In this document: positions 26,734 through 36,389 of the stretch, one piece after another
Numbering within the stretch: the first letter of the stretch is position 1
Layout of the letters: every line of letters starts with the position of its first letter
NCBI RefSeq assembly: GCF_038630985.1
Contig: NZ_CP152049.1
Coordinates: forward strand, 7,121,501 to 7,185,500
DNA from: Paenibacillus sp. FSL H8-0548
GTDB lineage: Bacteria; Bacillota; Bacilli; Paenibacillales; Paenibacillaceae
DNA length: 64,000 bases
Reading direction: 5' to 3'
Program-made: the position numbers and the translations under genes
The notes under the pieces: generated by a model
The model's database searches: none
Told to the model about the DNA's origin: nothing
The model's input: only the letters and a program-made list of their open reading frames with translations

Positions 26734-29091
26734 TCAATCCATTTCTTTGAATTTCCCGGGTGTAATCCCCTCGTATTTCTTGAATACGCGAATGAAGGTA
26801 GCAACCTCGTTATAGCCTACTTGCTTAGCAACGTCAGATATGGAATGCTGCTTGCGCTTTATCATGCGCTTAGCTTGCTCGATACGATACTTGCTGATGA
26901 AATCCAGCAAACCTTCGCCTGTCTGATTTTTAAACAGCTTCGACAAATAACTGCCCTTCAGCTCAAAATGCTCTCCGAGCGTGTTGACACTAAGATTAGG
27001 GTCGCTATACTGCTCTTCAATATAACAAGTCACCTTTGTCACCAGATCACGCAGCGATTCCGCACGTTCATGAGATACGTTATTCTCCAGCTTGGCAGCA
27101 GCAAAGGCACAAACCTCCTTCAACAGCGTCTGAAGCTCCTGCTTCATTTCCAGAATCGTATCGCAGGCAATGATTTTGTCGAGCCACAACGGATTGTCTC
27201 CCAAAATGCTGTTATCGCCGTCCCCTAGCTCATTAATCGCCTTCACCATCGTACCCGCTAAATTAAAGATCAGACATCTAGCGAGTGTTAATGACATGAT
27301 AGGCTTATTAAAGTTGCGATCCGTCACATCCTCCATAAATTTAGAGGCCTGCTCGAAATCACCGACCTTAATCAGGTTAATGATTTGCTGCTCGACTTGC
27401 AGCGGATAATAATAGCCAAATTGCAGATTATCCTCGGTATCTCTGCGTATTTCATCATACGTAATGATCTCCTGCTTTCCAAGCACCATCTTGTATGCCA
27501 TCGCATCAACGGCCTCGCGATAAGCTTCTGCAATACCAGGCAGCGATGCGTGAATACCGCCGATAGATACCGTTAAATCCATCTGGAAGCGAAGCAGAAA
27601 TCGCTGTGCCTCTGTTGCAATAGCGTGCAGCTCCTCCTTAAAGCCCGCCGAATCCGCAGCTCCGAAATTAACCAAACAAACCATCATATCATCAACTTCC
27701 GCTACGTACCCCGCATGATGATAATGGCCAACAAGCTCTTCTACCACGTTCGTAATAATGAACTGAATCAGCTTGCTGCGCTCATTGGTATCCATTCCCG
27801 GCAATTTGACAGATAAACTGCTATCATTTTCCACCACAAATAGTATGACAGCGAATTGCTCCGACAGCAGCTTCATATTAAACGAGGTGAACGCCTCTTC
27901 ATAAGGAATAAGCGTATCCATTTTCCCCTTCAGCAGCCGATTGAGCATATTGGAGCGCAGCACCTGCTGATGGGCCTCGAACTGCAGCGATATTTTCTCT
28001 TTCTCGCTTCTCGTATTCGAAATAGCCCTTTGGATAAAGCTCAATTCATTCCAATCGGTCCGCTCTCCATATACATTTTTATCAGAAAGCGACTGTACCA
28101 GCTGCTGAATCGGCGAATAATTGCGACGCATAAAGAACCAAGTTAATACTCCTGCCCCTATCAAGCTGATTAAGATACTCATATACGTAAATTTGCGTAC
28201 ATACTCTGCCTTCTCCCAATAAATACGGCTGGGAATAACCAATACATATTTTAATTCGGACACCGCTGAATGAATGTAAAACAGTTCCGAATCACCGTCC
28301 CGCGTTGGCGTGTACATGACCTGAGATCCGTCCTTGAACCGTTGAAGCAAACTTTCCTGATTAATCGAAACCGGCAAATTGGACAGCAGCACCTGATTAT
28401 CCTCATTTAGTATGAGCACTTGGCCACCGCTGAAGCCGGAAATGCTCTCAATGGCTTGCTGAAAACGTCCGATATCGGCCATAACTACGACAGTACCCGT
28501 TTCCTCTCCATTCAGGTCCTTAGGCAAATGGGTCAAATAAGCGATTCCGGTTTGCGGCTTTACCGAATCCAAGTGAGGAAGCAATAAAAAACGGTTGTTT
28601 TTAGAATGACGAATTTGATCGAGCCACTGCTCATAGCTCATCGTTCCTGTATCATGAATCGTTTTAAATGCGGTTTCCATATCTCGTACATTGCCAGAGC
28701 GAAGCACAGCCGATTCTTGATTCCAAGTCACGTAAAACTCATCAATGGATGCGTAAGAGGTCTGATACATCCGGAATTCCTTCACTAATTGATAGGCCGT
28801 GAACTGGGCCTCACCAGCTGAAATCGTCGAATACATTAAGTTTTGCAGCTTGGAATTCCATGTAATTTCCATATTTAAGCGCTTCATTAAATCAATCTGC
28901 GTATCAATCGTGTATTTCACTTGCCTCAGCATTGAGTCATTGGCACGATGAATTTCACTCTTAAGTGTATCACTCGACTGTGAATAGACAATTAGACTAA
29001 TAATCATTGGGACGAATAAAACTGCGCTGTAAGAAAGGAGCCATGTAAAAATAATGCTTTTTCGCTTTTTCCATAAATCATTGAAATTCAA
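26734..29091 (-). CDS. Membrane-bound AraC-family sensor-regulator (YesN-like)
   Basis: A 785-residue one-component regulator. A helix at about 14-36 and another near 300-320 enclose a large extracellular sensor region of the dCache type. A cytoplasmic linker leads to two AraC helix-turn-helix motifs in the last 100 residues (NTLGEHFELKGSYLSKLFKNQ and RMIKRKQHSISDVAKQVGYN). The start is a TTG preceded by AGGGG at 6 bases. Its place between the GH88 gene and the second binding-protein gene suggests it senses an extracellular oligosaccharide, perhaps through the binding protein, and activates this cluster. Confidence 0.88.
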   Translation of the reverse strand: MNFNDLWKKRKSIIFTWLLSYSAVLFVPMIISLIVYSQSSDTLKSEIHRANDSMLRQVKYTIDTQIDLMKRLNMEITWNSKLQNLMYSTISAGEAQFTAYQLVKEFRMYQTSYASIDEFYVTWNQESAVLRSGNVRDMETAFKTIHDTGTMSYEQWLDQIRHSKNNRFLLLPHLDSVKPQTGIAYLTHLPKDLNGEETGTVVVMADIGRFQQAIESISGFSGGQVLILNEDNQVLLSNLPVSINQESLLQRFKDGSQVMYTPTRDGDSELFYIHSAVSELKYVLVIPSRIYWEKAEYVRKFTYMSILISLIGAGVLTWFFMRRNYSPIQQLVQSLSDKNVYGERTDWNELSFIQRAISNTRSEKEKISLQFEAHQQVLRSNMLNRLLKGKMDTLIPYEEAFTSFNMKLLSEQFAVILFVVENDSSLSVKLPGMDTNERSKLIQFIITNVVEELVGHYHHAGYVAEVDDMMVCLVNFGAADSAGFKEELHAIATEAQRFLLRFQMDLTVSIGGIHASLPGIAEAYREAVDAMAYKMVLGKQEIITYDEIRRDTEDNLQFGYYYPLQVEQQIINLIKVGDFEQASKFMEDVTDRNFNKPIMSLTLARCLIFNLAGTMVKAINELGDGDNSILGDNPLWLDKIIACDTILEMKQELQTLLKEVCAFAAAKLENNVSHERAESLRDLVTKVTCYIEEQYSDPNLSVNTLGEHFELKGSYLSKLFKNQTGEGLLDFISKYRIEQAKRMIKRKQHSISDVAKQVGYNEVATFIRVFKKYEGITPGKFKEMD

Positions 29092-29252
29092 ACGGAACCC
29101 CTCATATCTGATTAGGTTGTAAACGAATAGGATTGCCCTTACCGTATTCTAATTATAACCATCATTGCAGGGGGAGGAATGCTCAAAAAGTTCAAAACGA
29201 TTGATAAAATAGCGATTTGGGGATGAAATTGCGGGTTTGGGGAGCACAAATA

Positions 29253-29279
29253 GCCCGAATGAGTAACGCTCATTCGGGC
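29253..29279 (-). terminator. Terminator after GH88 gene
   Basis: Perfect 11-bp arms GCCCGAATGAG and CTCATTCGGGC, 5-base loop, 12 bases past the stop at 29291, with a modest T-rich tail on the minus strand. Confidence 0.8.
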
Positions 29280-29290
29280 ATGGGGTTATT

Positions 29291-30415
29291 TTAGAAAATG
29301 CGGTTTTTCCAACCCTTCAGCTTCGCTATCGCTTCGACGAAGAAATAATCTCCGTAAATCAAGGAGACATCTACGTTTTCTCCGGCTGGCTTATAGCCCG
29401 TTCCCTGAAGAAGAATCGCTTCATGCGCTTCATTATCCCAAGTCCCGTAGTTCTCATATAGAGATAATAGCATGCGCTCGGCAGCATCGCGGTAAGCCCA
29501 TCCCTCTTCTCCGGGAAGCTGATCAGCGAGCTCCAACAATCCCGAAGCAGCGATGGCACCTGCAGATGTGTCGCGCGGCTCATCAGCTAAGCTCTTATTG
29601 GCACGAAAATCCCAATGCGGGACATGATCCTCTGGCAGATGTGCAATGAAGAAGTGTGCAACGCGCTGAGCTGCCCTTAAATACGCTGCGTCACCCGTAT
29701 AGCGGAATGTATTAACCATGCCATATAATGCCCAAGCGGCCCCTCTGCTCCAGCCAGAGTTAGGTGCGTGGCCTTGACCGCCTAATGCCTCCAGATATTC
29801 CCCCGTCTCCGGGTCAAAGCACACAATATGATTAACCGAACCATCCTCGCGAATAAAATGCTTCAGTACCGTATTCGCATGCTCTCTTGCCACGTGTGCG
29901 AACCTAGGGTCCTTCGACTGCTCGGTCGCCCAGAACAGGAGAGATAAATTCATCGCGGTATCTATAATAGACCAGCCATGCTTATCGCTGTTCCAAGCCC
30001 GAATGAAGCTGCCGCTCAGATTAAATCGTCCAGTTAGAAAATTTGCGGCGAACAACCCCCGACGAGCAGCATCCTCGTTTTGCGTCAGCTTATGCTTGAA
30101 CACTGCCGTATGCAAAAATTGAAACCCTACATCATGGTCAAAATAGTTCGGCTGAAGCATACGCTGCTCCAAACGCTCATCCCAGCTCCATGCTGCTTCC
30201 TTATAGTGCGGTTTTCCCGTCATATCGTGCAATAGCCACAGCATGCCCGGCCAGAAGCCTGATGTCCACCAATCGATGCGCTGATCATCGTACTTGCCGT
30301 CAGCCTTAGCCACATGAGGCGATTTATCGCCAATAAGGGAAATCATCCGATCTACCTTACGCTCCAATTGCTCCCAAACGACAGAAGCATTCAGCTTATT
30401 CTGCAAAGCATCCAT
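29291..30415 (-). CDS. Glycoside hydrolase family 88, unsaturated glucuronyl hydrolase
   Basis: A 374-residue enzyme with the six-hairpin helical fold of GH88. Diagnostic segments are the N-terminal WWTSGFWPGMLWLLHD, the central SWSIIDTAMNLSLLFW-like region with its catalytic aspartate, and SGWSRGAAWALYGM. GH88 enzymes hydrate and cleave the unsaturated uronic acid left by polysaccharide lyases (chondroitin, hyaluronan or similar), and act in the cytoplasm; no signal peptide is seen. AAGGAG lies 7 bases before the ATG. It follows the two permease genes, giving an import-and-cleave pathway for lyase products. Confidence 0.9.
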   Translation of the reverse strand: MDALQNKLNASVVWEQLERKVDRMISLIGDKSPHVAKADGKYDDQRIDWWTSGFWPGMLWLLHDMTGKPHYKEAAWSWDERLEQRMLQPNYFDHDVGFQFLHTAVFKHKLTQNEDAARRGLFAANFLTGRFNLSGSFIRAWNSDKHGWSIIDTAMNLSLLFWATEQSKDPRFAHVAREHANTVLKHFIREDGSVNHIVCFDPETGEYLEALGGQGHAPNSGWSRGAAWALYGMVNTFRYTGDAAYLRAAQRVAHFFIAHLPEDHVPHWDFRANKSLADEPRDTSAGAIAASGLLELADQLPGEEGWAYRDAAERMLLSLYENYGTWDNEAHEAILLQGTGYKPAGENVDVSLIYGDYFFVEAIAKLKGWKNRIF

Positions 30416-30447
30416 CTTCTCACTCCTTCACCATAATCGATTGCCAA

Positions 30448-31329
30448 TTAGCCTTTCAGCGAGCCTACCATAACCCCTTTAACGAAGAAGCGCTGAACGA
30501 ACGGATAGACGCATAGAATGGGCACAGTCGCAACCATAATCGTCGCATACTTGATGGTCTCGCCGATCTGATGGCGGTCTCCGGCGCTCGCTCCCGCAGA
30601 CATGCTGTCTGTTGAATTCGCGATCAATATTTCTCTCAGTACAAGCTGCAGCGGATAGAGATCCCTGCTCTTAATAAATACCGATGCATAAAACCAGCCG
30701 TTCCACTTGTCTACGGCATAATAAAGAATCATAACGGCAATGACCGGCATGGAGAGCGGAATGATAATGCGGAACAATATCGTAAAATGATTCGCTCCGT
30801 CAATCTTCGCTGACTCCTCCAAGCTGTCCGGTATGCCCATAAAGGCGGTACGCATAATGATCAGATTGAACGTGCTGATCGAGAACGGAATAATCGTCGA
30901 CCAGAGCGAATCGAGCAAGCCTACTCCTTTAACTACGAGGTACAAAGGAATGAGCCCTCCGTGAAAAAACATAGTAAAAATAATAAACACCATGAAGCCG
31001 TTATTGAGCAGCACATTTTTGCGAGACAGCACATAGGCGCCAAGCGCAGTCATAACTAAATTGACAGATAAGCCGAAAAATACGATAAACAGCGTATTTC
31101 GGTAGCCAATCAAAATGCCTGGATTCGCGATAACACTCTTGTACGCCTCTAGGCTAAAGCCCAGCGGCTTCCACAGTATCCCTTTATGCACGATGAGCTG
31201 CCCCGAGTCGCTGAACGAAGCGAAGAGCACATAAAGCAGCGGATACAGCGTCACTACAACGAGAAAGATGAGAAGCGCGTATATGCCAACATCAAATATT
31301 TTATCGAATAAACTGGATTGCCTTTTCAT
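30448..31329 (-). CDS. Sugar ABC transporter permease (LplC/YtcP type)
   Basis: A 293-residue MalG-like permease with six membrane helices. The cytoplasmic EAA-type loop reads ESAKIDGANHFTILFRIIIPLSMPV (about 175-200), the site where the ATPase docks. The C-terminal VQRFFVKGVMVGSLKG is typical of LplC/YtcP proteins. The ATG at 31329 is chosen because GTGAGG sits 8 bases upstream, overlapping the stop of the preceding permease; a GTG at 31338 is possible. No ATPase gene is in the cluster; in this group a shared MsmX-like ATPase usually serves. Confidence 0.92.
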   Translation of the reverse strand: MKRQSSLFDKIFDVGIYALLIFLVVVTLYPLLYVLFASFSDSGQLIVHKGILWKPLGFSLEAYKSVIANPGILIGYRNTLFIVFFGLSVNLVMTALGAYVLSRKNVLLNNGFMVFIIFTMFFHGGLIPLYLVVKGVGLLDSLWSTIIPFSISTFNLIIMRTAFMGIPDSLEESAKIDGANHFTILFRIIIPLSMPVIAVMILYYAVDKWNGWFYASVFIKSRDLYPLQLVLREILIANSTDSMSAGASAGDRHQIGETIKYATIMVATVPILCVYPFVQRFFVKGVMVGSLKG

Positions 31330-31339
31330 TTGCTTCACC

Positions 31340-32263
31340 TCACCATAAGCTGCTTTTGTTAACCTTGCGACTGATATAATTTGCTGTAATCAATAGAGCC
31401 AAATTGATAAGGGAATTAAACAAGCCCACTGCCGAGCTGTAGCTCCAACCAAATTCAAGAAGCCCTTTACGGTAGACGAAGGATGAAATGACATCGGCTG
31501 TCTCGTACGTAATCGGATTGTACAGCAAAATAATTTTTTCAAAGCCGACATTGAGCAAATTGCCCATGCGAAGAATGAGCATAATCGCAATCGTAGGCAT
31601 AATACCCGGCAATGTAATATAGAAAATTTGCTTGAGACGGCTCGCGCCATCCATTTTGGCTGCCTCATATTGCTCCACATCAATGCTCATTAAGGCTGCA
31701 ATGTAAATAATCGACTCCCAGCCAATTCGCTGCCAAATTTCCGATAAAATATAGATTGGACGGAATAATTCAGGCTTCTGGAGCATGGCTTGACCATCAT
31801 AGCCGAGTAGCATAAGCAATCTATTGATAACACCGTCAGCATTCGTAAAATCGGTAATGATTCCGCATATAACGACGAGCGAAATAAAATACGGCATGTA
31901 CGTTATCGTCTGCGCCACACGTTTAAACGATTTGCTGCGAACCTCATTAATTAGCAGAGCCAATATAATCGGTGCGGGAAATTCAAAGATTAAGGAATAA
32001 ACACTAATAACGATCGTGTTCTTCAGAATCCTCCAAAAATAATAGCTGTTGAAAAAATCATAAAAATGCTTAAGACCGACCCAATCGCTGCCGAGTATCC
32101 CTTTCATCGGGGAATATTCTTTAAAGGCAATCAACGCCCCATACATAGGTGCATAGTGAAAAACAAGATAATAGCCGATAACAGGAAGCATCATGATATA
32201 GAGGTACTTATTCATCATCAAATCGCGGACATAGCGATTCGTTTTTATTTGCGTATTTTCCAT
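31340..32263 (-). CDS. Sugar ABC transporter permease (LplB type)
   Basis: A 307-residue MalF-like permease with six helices. The N-terminal helix contains YLYIMMLPVIGYYLVFHYAPMYG, and the segment YGALIAFKEYSPMKGI is characteristic of LplB proteins. The docking loop is YEAAKMDGASRLKQIFYITLPGI (about 205-228). GAGGTGAGACC precedes the ATG. It pairs with the LplC-type gene directly downstream and with the binding-protein gene 64 bases upstream. An intercistronic hairpin lies in that gap. Confidence 0.92.
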   Translation of the reverse strand: MENTQIKTNRYVRDLMMNKYLYIMMLPVIGYYLVFHYAPMYGALIAFKEYSPMKGILGSDWVGLKHFYDFFNSYYFWRILKNTIVISVYSLIFEFPAPIILALLINEVRSKSFKRVAQTITYMPYFISLVVICGIITDFTNADGVINRLLMLLGYDGQAMLQKPELFRPIYILSEIWQRIGWESIIYIAALMSIDVEQYEAAKMDGASRLKQIFYITLPGIMPTIAIMLILRMGNLLNVGFEKIILLYNPITYETADVISSFVYRKGLLEFGWSYSSAVGLFNSLINLALLITANYISRKVNKSSLW

Positions 32264-32288
32264 ATGGTCTCACCTCAATCCAGATTGA

Positions 32289-32312
32289 GAGAGAGGGCAA
32301 TTGCCCTCTCTC
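32289..32312. promoter_or_regulatory. Intercistronic hairpin between binding-protein and permease genes
   Basis: A perfect 24-bp palindrome (GAGAGAGGGCAA and its complement) with no T tract. Hairpins here commonly stabilise the upstream message, giving more binding protein than permease. Function inferred. Confidence 0.6.
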
Positions 32313-32327
32313 CTGAGCTCTTATCCC

Positions 32328-33965
32328 TTACCGTTTGTTGTATCGATCCAAAGCTGCTGCCTGAATTTCAATGGCACGGTCGAGATGCAGCGAATTCATT
32401 TTTGAAATATAGCTTTCGAATTGATCCACTGGCTCCGCTCCTAAAATAATTTTTAGCGTCATTTCATCCACCAGCGTATTGATGTCATTCATAATTTTCG
32501 CATATTCCGTGCTCTCCTCTGGCGTTGGCGTAATCGGAGGCAGGCTGTATTTATCCGCATCCGTATTCTGCCACGTCACAACTGCATCACGCTGTGTTTG
32601 AAGAGCAAAAAACTGTTCTGCATAACGTTTGTCTTGAATAAATGGACCATTGTAGCTGCCCCGTGTATATAGTGAGATCGCTTGAGCAGGTGCTAGCTTA
32701 TCTGGATTCGCCAGCAGCAGGTCCGTATATTTCGGGTATCCATCCGCAAGGTTGTAGCTGACGCCCTCCATACCGAAGTTAAAGAACATTCTGCCTTCCT
32801 CGCTGTAGCCATAGTCCAGCATTTTCACAGCCAAAACAGGGTCCTTTGCTGCTGTTGTAATCGCTACTGTACCCTCTGATGCATACGCCTTATGCTTTTG
32901 TCCGAATTTCGGCTTGTCGCCTTTGTTCAGTACCGGATATGGCGCACCTACCAGCACCGCATCCTTGTCATTGCTCTCAACGAGCGGCTGCCATTTCCCA
33001 ATGCCGCCGCCGGCATTTCCTACGGATGCACCTGTAGCTCCGGATGCTATATTGCCATCCAATGATTTGGTATCGGCTGTTGCGATATTTTTGTCGAGCA
33101 AGCCGTCTTTGTACCACTGGCGGAACAAGCTCAAATACTCCTTAAAGCCGTTCTCAGCCGGTCCAAACTTGACCGAACCATCTTCTAAATAAAAGCCGCG
33201 CGTCACGCCAAATGCGCCAAGGAACGCCCCGTTGCCTGATTCATTGAAGAAGCGAGGCTTGCTTACGACTCCGAAAGAAGCTGATGCCCCTTTCTTCTCC
33301 TTAAATGCCGTCAATGTCGTTGTCCAATCCTCAATCGTCTCCGGCACAGGCAGGCCTAGCTCATCCAGCCAATCCTGGCGAATAATCGGGCCTTGGAACA
33401 CCCGTAAATATTCGTCGCCTCTAATGAAAGGAAACGCGTAGTAGCTGCCGCTGTCCGTCTTAACCATCTTGTCGATATCCGGATTTTCTTGCAAAAACTT
33501 TTTCAAGTTTGGTGCATGCTCATCAATGAGATCATTCAGCTTCAAAATATAGCCGTCATTAATTGCTTTCTCAGGCCCCCCTGGAAAGTCACCCAAAAAG
33601 TTGTACTCGATCATGTCCGGCAAATCGCCAGACGCCAGCATGACGTTCATCGCTTCTTTCGTTTGCCCTGTAGGAGGAGCTGTAAACGTAAGTGATACGC
33701 CGGTTTGCTTTTGCCAGTCCTGGAAGAAAGGAACCTCATCATGTGTCGCTTTTACCCCAACGAGATTTCCGTTAATTTCTCCCCAATAAGAAAGCTTCTT
33801 ATCCGTATTGATTGGATACGTGGTTACCCCCGTGCTTGCTTCCGTATCGTTTGTTGTACCTGTATTAACGTTATTGCTGCCTGCCTTATCTCCCTGCGAT
33901 GAACAAGCGATCAACGACGTTCCCAGCATGGTAAGAATTAATGTAGAAGTTAACAGTCTCTTCAT
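32328..33965 (-). CDS. Extracellular solute-binding lipoprotein of a sugar ABC transporter (first copy)
   Basis: A 545-residue family 1 binding protein and first gene of the oligosaccharide operon. The signal peptide has a lipobox with SLIACSS (cysteine near residue 21). The mature N-terminus has a Ser/Thr/Asn-rich linker, then YPINTDKKLSYWGEINGN. Segments such as GDFPGGPEKAINDGYILKL and KPKFGQKHKAYASEG are shared with the second copy at 25058-26704. The ATG at 33965 follows GGGGG by 7 bases; an ORF extending further upstream has no ribosome binding site. It should deliver substrate to the LplB/LplC permeases downstream. Confidence 0.9.
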   Translation of the reverse strand: MKRLLTSTLILTMLGTSLIACSSQGDKAGSNNVNTGTTNDTEASTGVTTYPINTDKKLSYWGEINGNLVGVKATHDEVPFFQDWQKQTGVSLTFTAPPTGQTKEAMNVMLASGDLPDMIEYNFLGDFPGGPEKAINDGYILKLNDLIDEHAPNLKKFLQENPDIDKMVKTDSGSYYAFPFIRGDEYLRVFQGPIIRQDWLDELGLPVPETIEDWTTTLTAFKEKKGASASFGVVSKPRFFNESGNGAFLGAFGVTRGFYLEDGSVKFGPAENGFKEYLSLFRQWYKDGLLDKNIATADTKSLDGNIASGATGASVGNAGGGIGKWQPLVESNDKDAVLVGAPYPVLNKGDKPKFGQKHKAYASEGTVAITTAAKDPVLAVKMLDYGYSEEGRMFFNFGMEGVSYNLADGYPKYTDLLLANPDKLAPAQAISLYTRGSYNGPFIQDKRYAEQFFALQTQRDAVVTWQNTDADKYSLPPITPTPEESTEYAKIMNDINTLVDEMTLKIILGAEPVDQFESYISKMNSLHLDRAIEIQAAALDRYNKR

Positions 33966-34132
33966 TTCGTAACCCCCGTTAATAATATGGTGAGATGCAT
34001 CTCTTCCACAGATTAACGATTTTATCGGGCAGCCGATATGAGCAAAATAAGAGATTCCATATTGATTTCTAGTCCAAATCTCCAGCATTTCTCCAATGCA
34101 ATAGACAAAATCGCTAAAACGGCTCATTTCAT

Positions 34133-34172
34133 GTAAAAAAAGCCCCTTGATTTCCGAAAAATCAGGGGGCTT
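34133..34172 (-). terminator. Terminator after yitT-like gene
   Basis: The stem AAGCCCC(C)TGATTT pairs with AAATCAAGGGGCTT, followed by TTTTTT on the minus strand, 24 bases past the stop at 34196. Confidence 0.9.
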
Positions 34173-34195
34173 ACGTTTGTTTATTCGATTTGTGA

Positions 34196-35032
34196 TTACT
34201 TCGATATGTCAATAAAGCCTTCGCCAAACACGTCTCGCACATCATGAATCGTAATAAATGCCTGCTTGTCAGCAGCCTTTACGATCTTCTTCAGCTGGCT
34301 TAGCTCCTGCTTGCTAATGACAATATACAGAATCTCCTGTGCCGTTTGGGAATAGTAGCCCCGGCCATAAATAACGGTTACCCCTCTATCCATAACCAAA
34401 TTGACTTGCTCGGCAATGGTGTTCTGCTCCTTGGAAATAATCGTCACCGCTTTTTTCGGATTCACGCCCTCGATGATGAAATCCATGACCTTCGTGCCGA
34501 TATACAGCATCAGAATCGTTAGCATCAGCGCCTGTGCTCCAATGATGAAATAAGAAGAAAAGGCAACAATGAGGTCAAAGAACAAGAGCGCATAGCTAAT
34601 GTTCCAGTCCAAATATTTATTAGCAATCCTCGCCAAAATGGTCGTCCCTGCTGTCGTTCCTCCGACACGAATAATCATGCCTATCCCAATGCCGGCGAAT
34701 AAGCCGCCAAATACAGCATTAATCATAATTTCATCCGAATCAATATTCCAGCTCTCCGTCAGGATGAGGAATAGAGAATGAAATATAACTGCCGCAATCG
34801 TGTATACCACTGTACGCTTGTCCAGAAAGCGATAACCGATGAGCAGCAGAAATGAGTTAAAAACAAGACTCACTATACCTGGTGACCAACCGAACAAATA
34901 ATATAAAATAATCGTTATTCCCGTGACTCCGCCTTCACCAAGCTCATTCGGAATAACGAATAAATTGATCGCTAGCGCAAAAATAAATGCTCCTGCCATA
35001 ATAATGAGCAGGTCCATTACCTTCTTCTTCAT
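34196..35032 (-). CDS. YitT-family membrane protein
   Basis: A 278-residue protein. Residues 1-190 hold about five to six membrane helices with the family pattern FVIPNELGEGGVTGITIILYY-like start and GGLFAGIGIGMIIRVGGTTAGTTILARI. The C-terminal 90 residues form the soluble DUF2179 domain (VTIISKEQNTIAEQV and ITIHDVRDVFGEGF). Function is not established; family members are sometimes proposed as transporters. It is a single gene between two terminators. Confidence 0.9.
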   Translation of the reverse strand: MKKKVMDLLIIMAGAFIFALAINLFVIPNELGEGGVTGITIILYYLFGWSPGIVSLVFNSFLLLIGYRFLDKRTVVYTIAAVIFHSLFLILTESWNIDSDEIMINAVFGGLFAGIGIGMIIRVGGTTAGTTILARIANKYLDWNISYALLFFDLIVAFSSYFIIGAQALMLTILMLYIGTKVMDFIIEGVNPKKAVTIISKEQNTIAEQVNLVMDRGVTVIYGRGYYSQTAQEILYIVISKQELSQLKKIVKAADKQAFITIHDVRDVFGEGFIDISK

Positions 35033-35060
35033 ATCGATACATCCTTTTTATCCAAAAATA

Positions 35061-35088
35061 GAGCATCTCCAGTGAAGGAGATGCTCTT
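35061..35088 (-). terminator. Terminator after rlmN
   Basis: Perfect 11-bp arms AGAGCATCTCC and GGAGATGCTCT, then ATTTTT on the minus strand, 16 bases past the rlmN stop. Confidence 0.92.
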
Positions 35089-35104
35089 TAAATGAAGAGA
35101 TTGA

Positions 35105-36181
35105 CTAGCCAAGCTGAAGCTCCTTGGTTTTTTTGATTTGCTTGCTTCTGAGCTGTCCGCATGCTGCATCGATGTCCGTACCATGCTCCAGGCGCACGCT
35201 GACGCTGACGCCTTGCTTCTTCAGCGTATCATAGAACGCGCGAATCGTTTCACGGTCCGTCCGTTGGTACTGGCTGTGCTCATCCACCGGATTATAAGGA
35301 ATGAGATTCACGTTTGCAAGACTGCGGCGGTTCCCGATGAGCTCCGCAAGCTCCAATGCATGCTCGCGCTGATCATTAACGTCCTTGAGCAAAATGTACT
35401 CCAGCGTAATTCTCCGGTTGGTTTTCTCCAAGTAATAATCGATTGACTGCATCAGTTTCTCGATTGGAATCGCCTTGTTGATTTTCATAATACGGGTTCT
35501 CAGCTCATTATTGGGCGCGTGCAAAGAAACCGCAAGGTTAACCTGCAGGTCGGAATCGGCAAACTCCACGATTTTGTTCGCGAGTCCGCTTGTAGACACC
35601 GTAATATGCCTTGCCGCTATGGCAAGACCCTTCTGGCTCTTGATCACGCCGATAAAGTCAGTCATGTTCTGGAAATTATCGAAGGGCTCGCCGATACCCA
35701 TAACGACAACATGACTTACATGCTCTTCCTGTTCCAACCGGTCCAGATGCAATTGCGCCTGCATGATTTGCTCCACGATCTCGGCGCTGGACAGGTCACG
35801 GCTCTTCGCCAGCAGGCCGCTCGCACAAAAGCTGCAGCCGATGTTGCAGCCTACCTGAGTTGTCACGCAAACCGATAATCCGAACTTATGTCTCATAAGT
35901 ACCGTCTCGATCAGATTGCCGTCCTGCAGCTTGAACAAAAATTTGTTCGTTCCGTCAGCGGACTCCTGCCTAGTATGCTCCGTAAGCGTCTGGATGACAA
36001 AATGCTCTTCCAGCAGCGCGATGCACTCTTGCTTCACATCTGTCATCTCAGCGAACTGGGTTACCCGTTTCCGGTAAAGCCATTCCCATACTTGAGACGC
36101 ACGGAATTTCGTAAAACCATGCCCGTTCAGCCATGCTGTTAATTGATCAAACGTCAATCCATATATAGATTCTTTATTCAT
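35105..36181 (-). CDS. rlmN: 23S rRNA (adenine-2503-C2)-methyltransferase RlmN
   Basis: A 358-residue radical-SAM methyltransferase. The N-terminal accessory domain includes [15 protein letters not shown]; the iron-sulphur cluster motif is [11 protein letters not shown] near residue 120; [14 protein letters not shown] binds SAM; the C-terminal AACGQLR carries the cysteine needed to release the methylated product. These features and length fit RlmN, which methylates A2503 of 23S rRNA and also some tRNAs. The related resistance enzyme Cfr was considered less likely because of the GEPFDN motif. The ATG at 36181 follows AGAGG; longer readings do not add conserved sequence. Confidence 0.93.
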   Translation of the reverse strand: MNKESIYGLTFDQLTAWLNGHGFTKFRASQVWEWLYRKRVTQFAEMTDVKQECIALLEEHFVIQTLTEHTRQESADGTNKFLFKLQDGNLIETVLMRHKFGLSVCVTTQVGCNIGCSFCASGLLAKSRDLSSAEIVEQIMQAQLHLDRLEQEEHVSHVVVMGIGEPFDNFQNMTDFIGVIKSQKGLAIAARHITVSTSGLANKIVEFADSDLQVNLAVSLHAPNNELRTRIMKINKAIPIEKLMQSIDYYLEKTNRRITLEYILLKDVNDQREHALELAELIGNRRSLANVNLIPYNPVDEHSQYQRTDRETIRAFYDTLKKQGVSVSVRLEHGTDIDAACGQLRSKQIKKTKELQLG

Positions 36182-36323
36182 GTGATAGCCTCTTTTCAAA
36201 ACGCCATAATTCAGTCCTGCTTTGACCAGTCTGCCGAAACATATAATCTGCTTATTATTGTCCCAAAATTGTAACATTAAAACAAGTAGAGAAGAGTCAT
36301 TTATTTTGAATAAAAAATACCAT

Positions 36324-36364
36324 AAGCCTGCGAACTTCACCGGGATGGCGAGATTCGCAGGCTT
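36324..36364 (-). terminator. Terminator after SLH phosphoesterase gene
   Basis: Perfect 11-bp arms AAGCCTGCGAA and TTCGCAGGCTT, followed on the minus strand by ATGGTATTTTTTA, 26 bases past the stop at 36390. Confidence 0.85.
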
Positions 36365-36389
36365 ATTTTTAGAAAGATTAACTTTTCTC

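Noticed and set aside
35105..36181. Cfr-type antibiotic resistance methyltransferase
   Set aside because: The GIGEPFDN motif, N-terminal domain and lack of resistance context fit RlmN better than Cfr.
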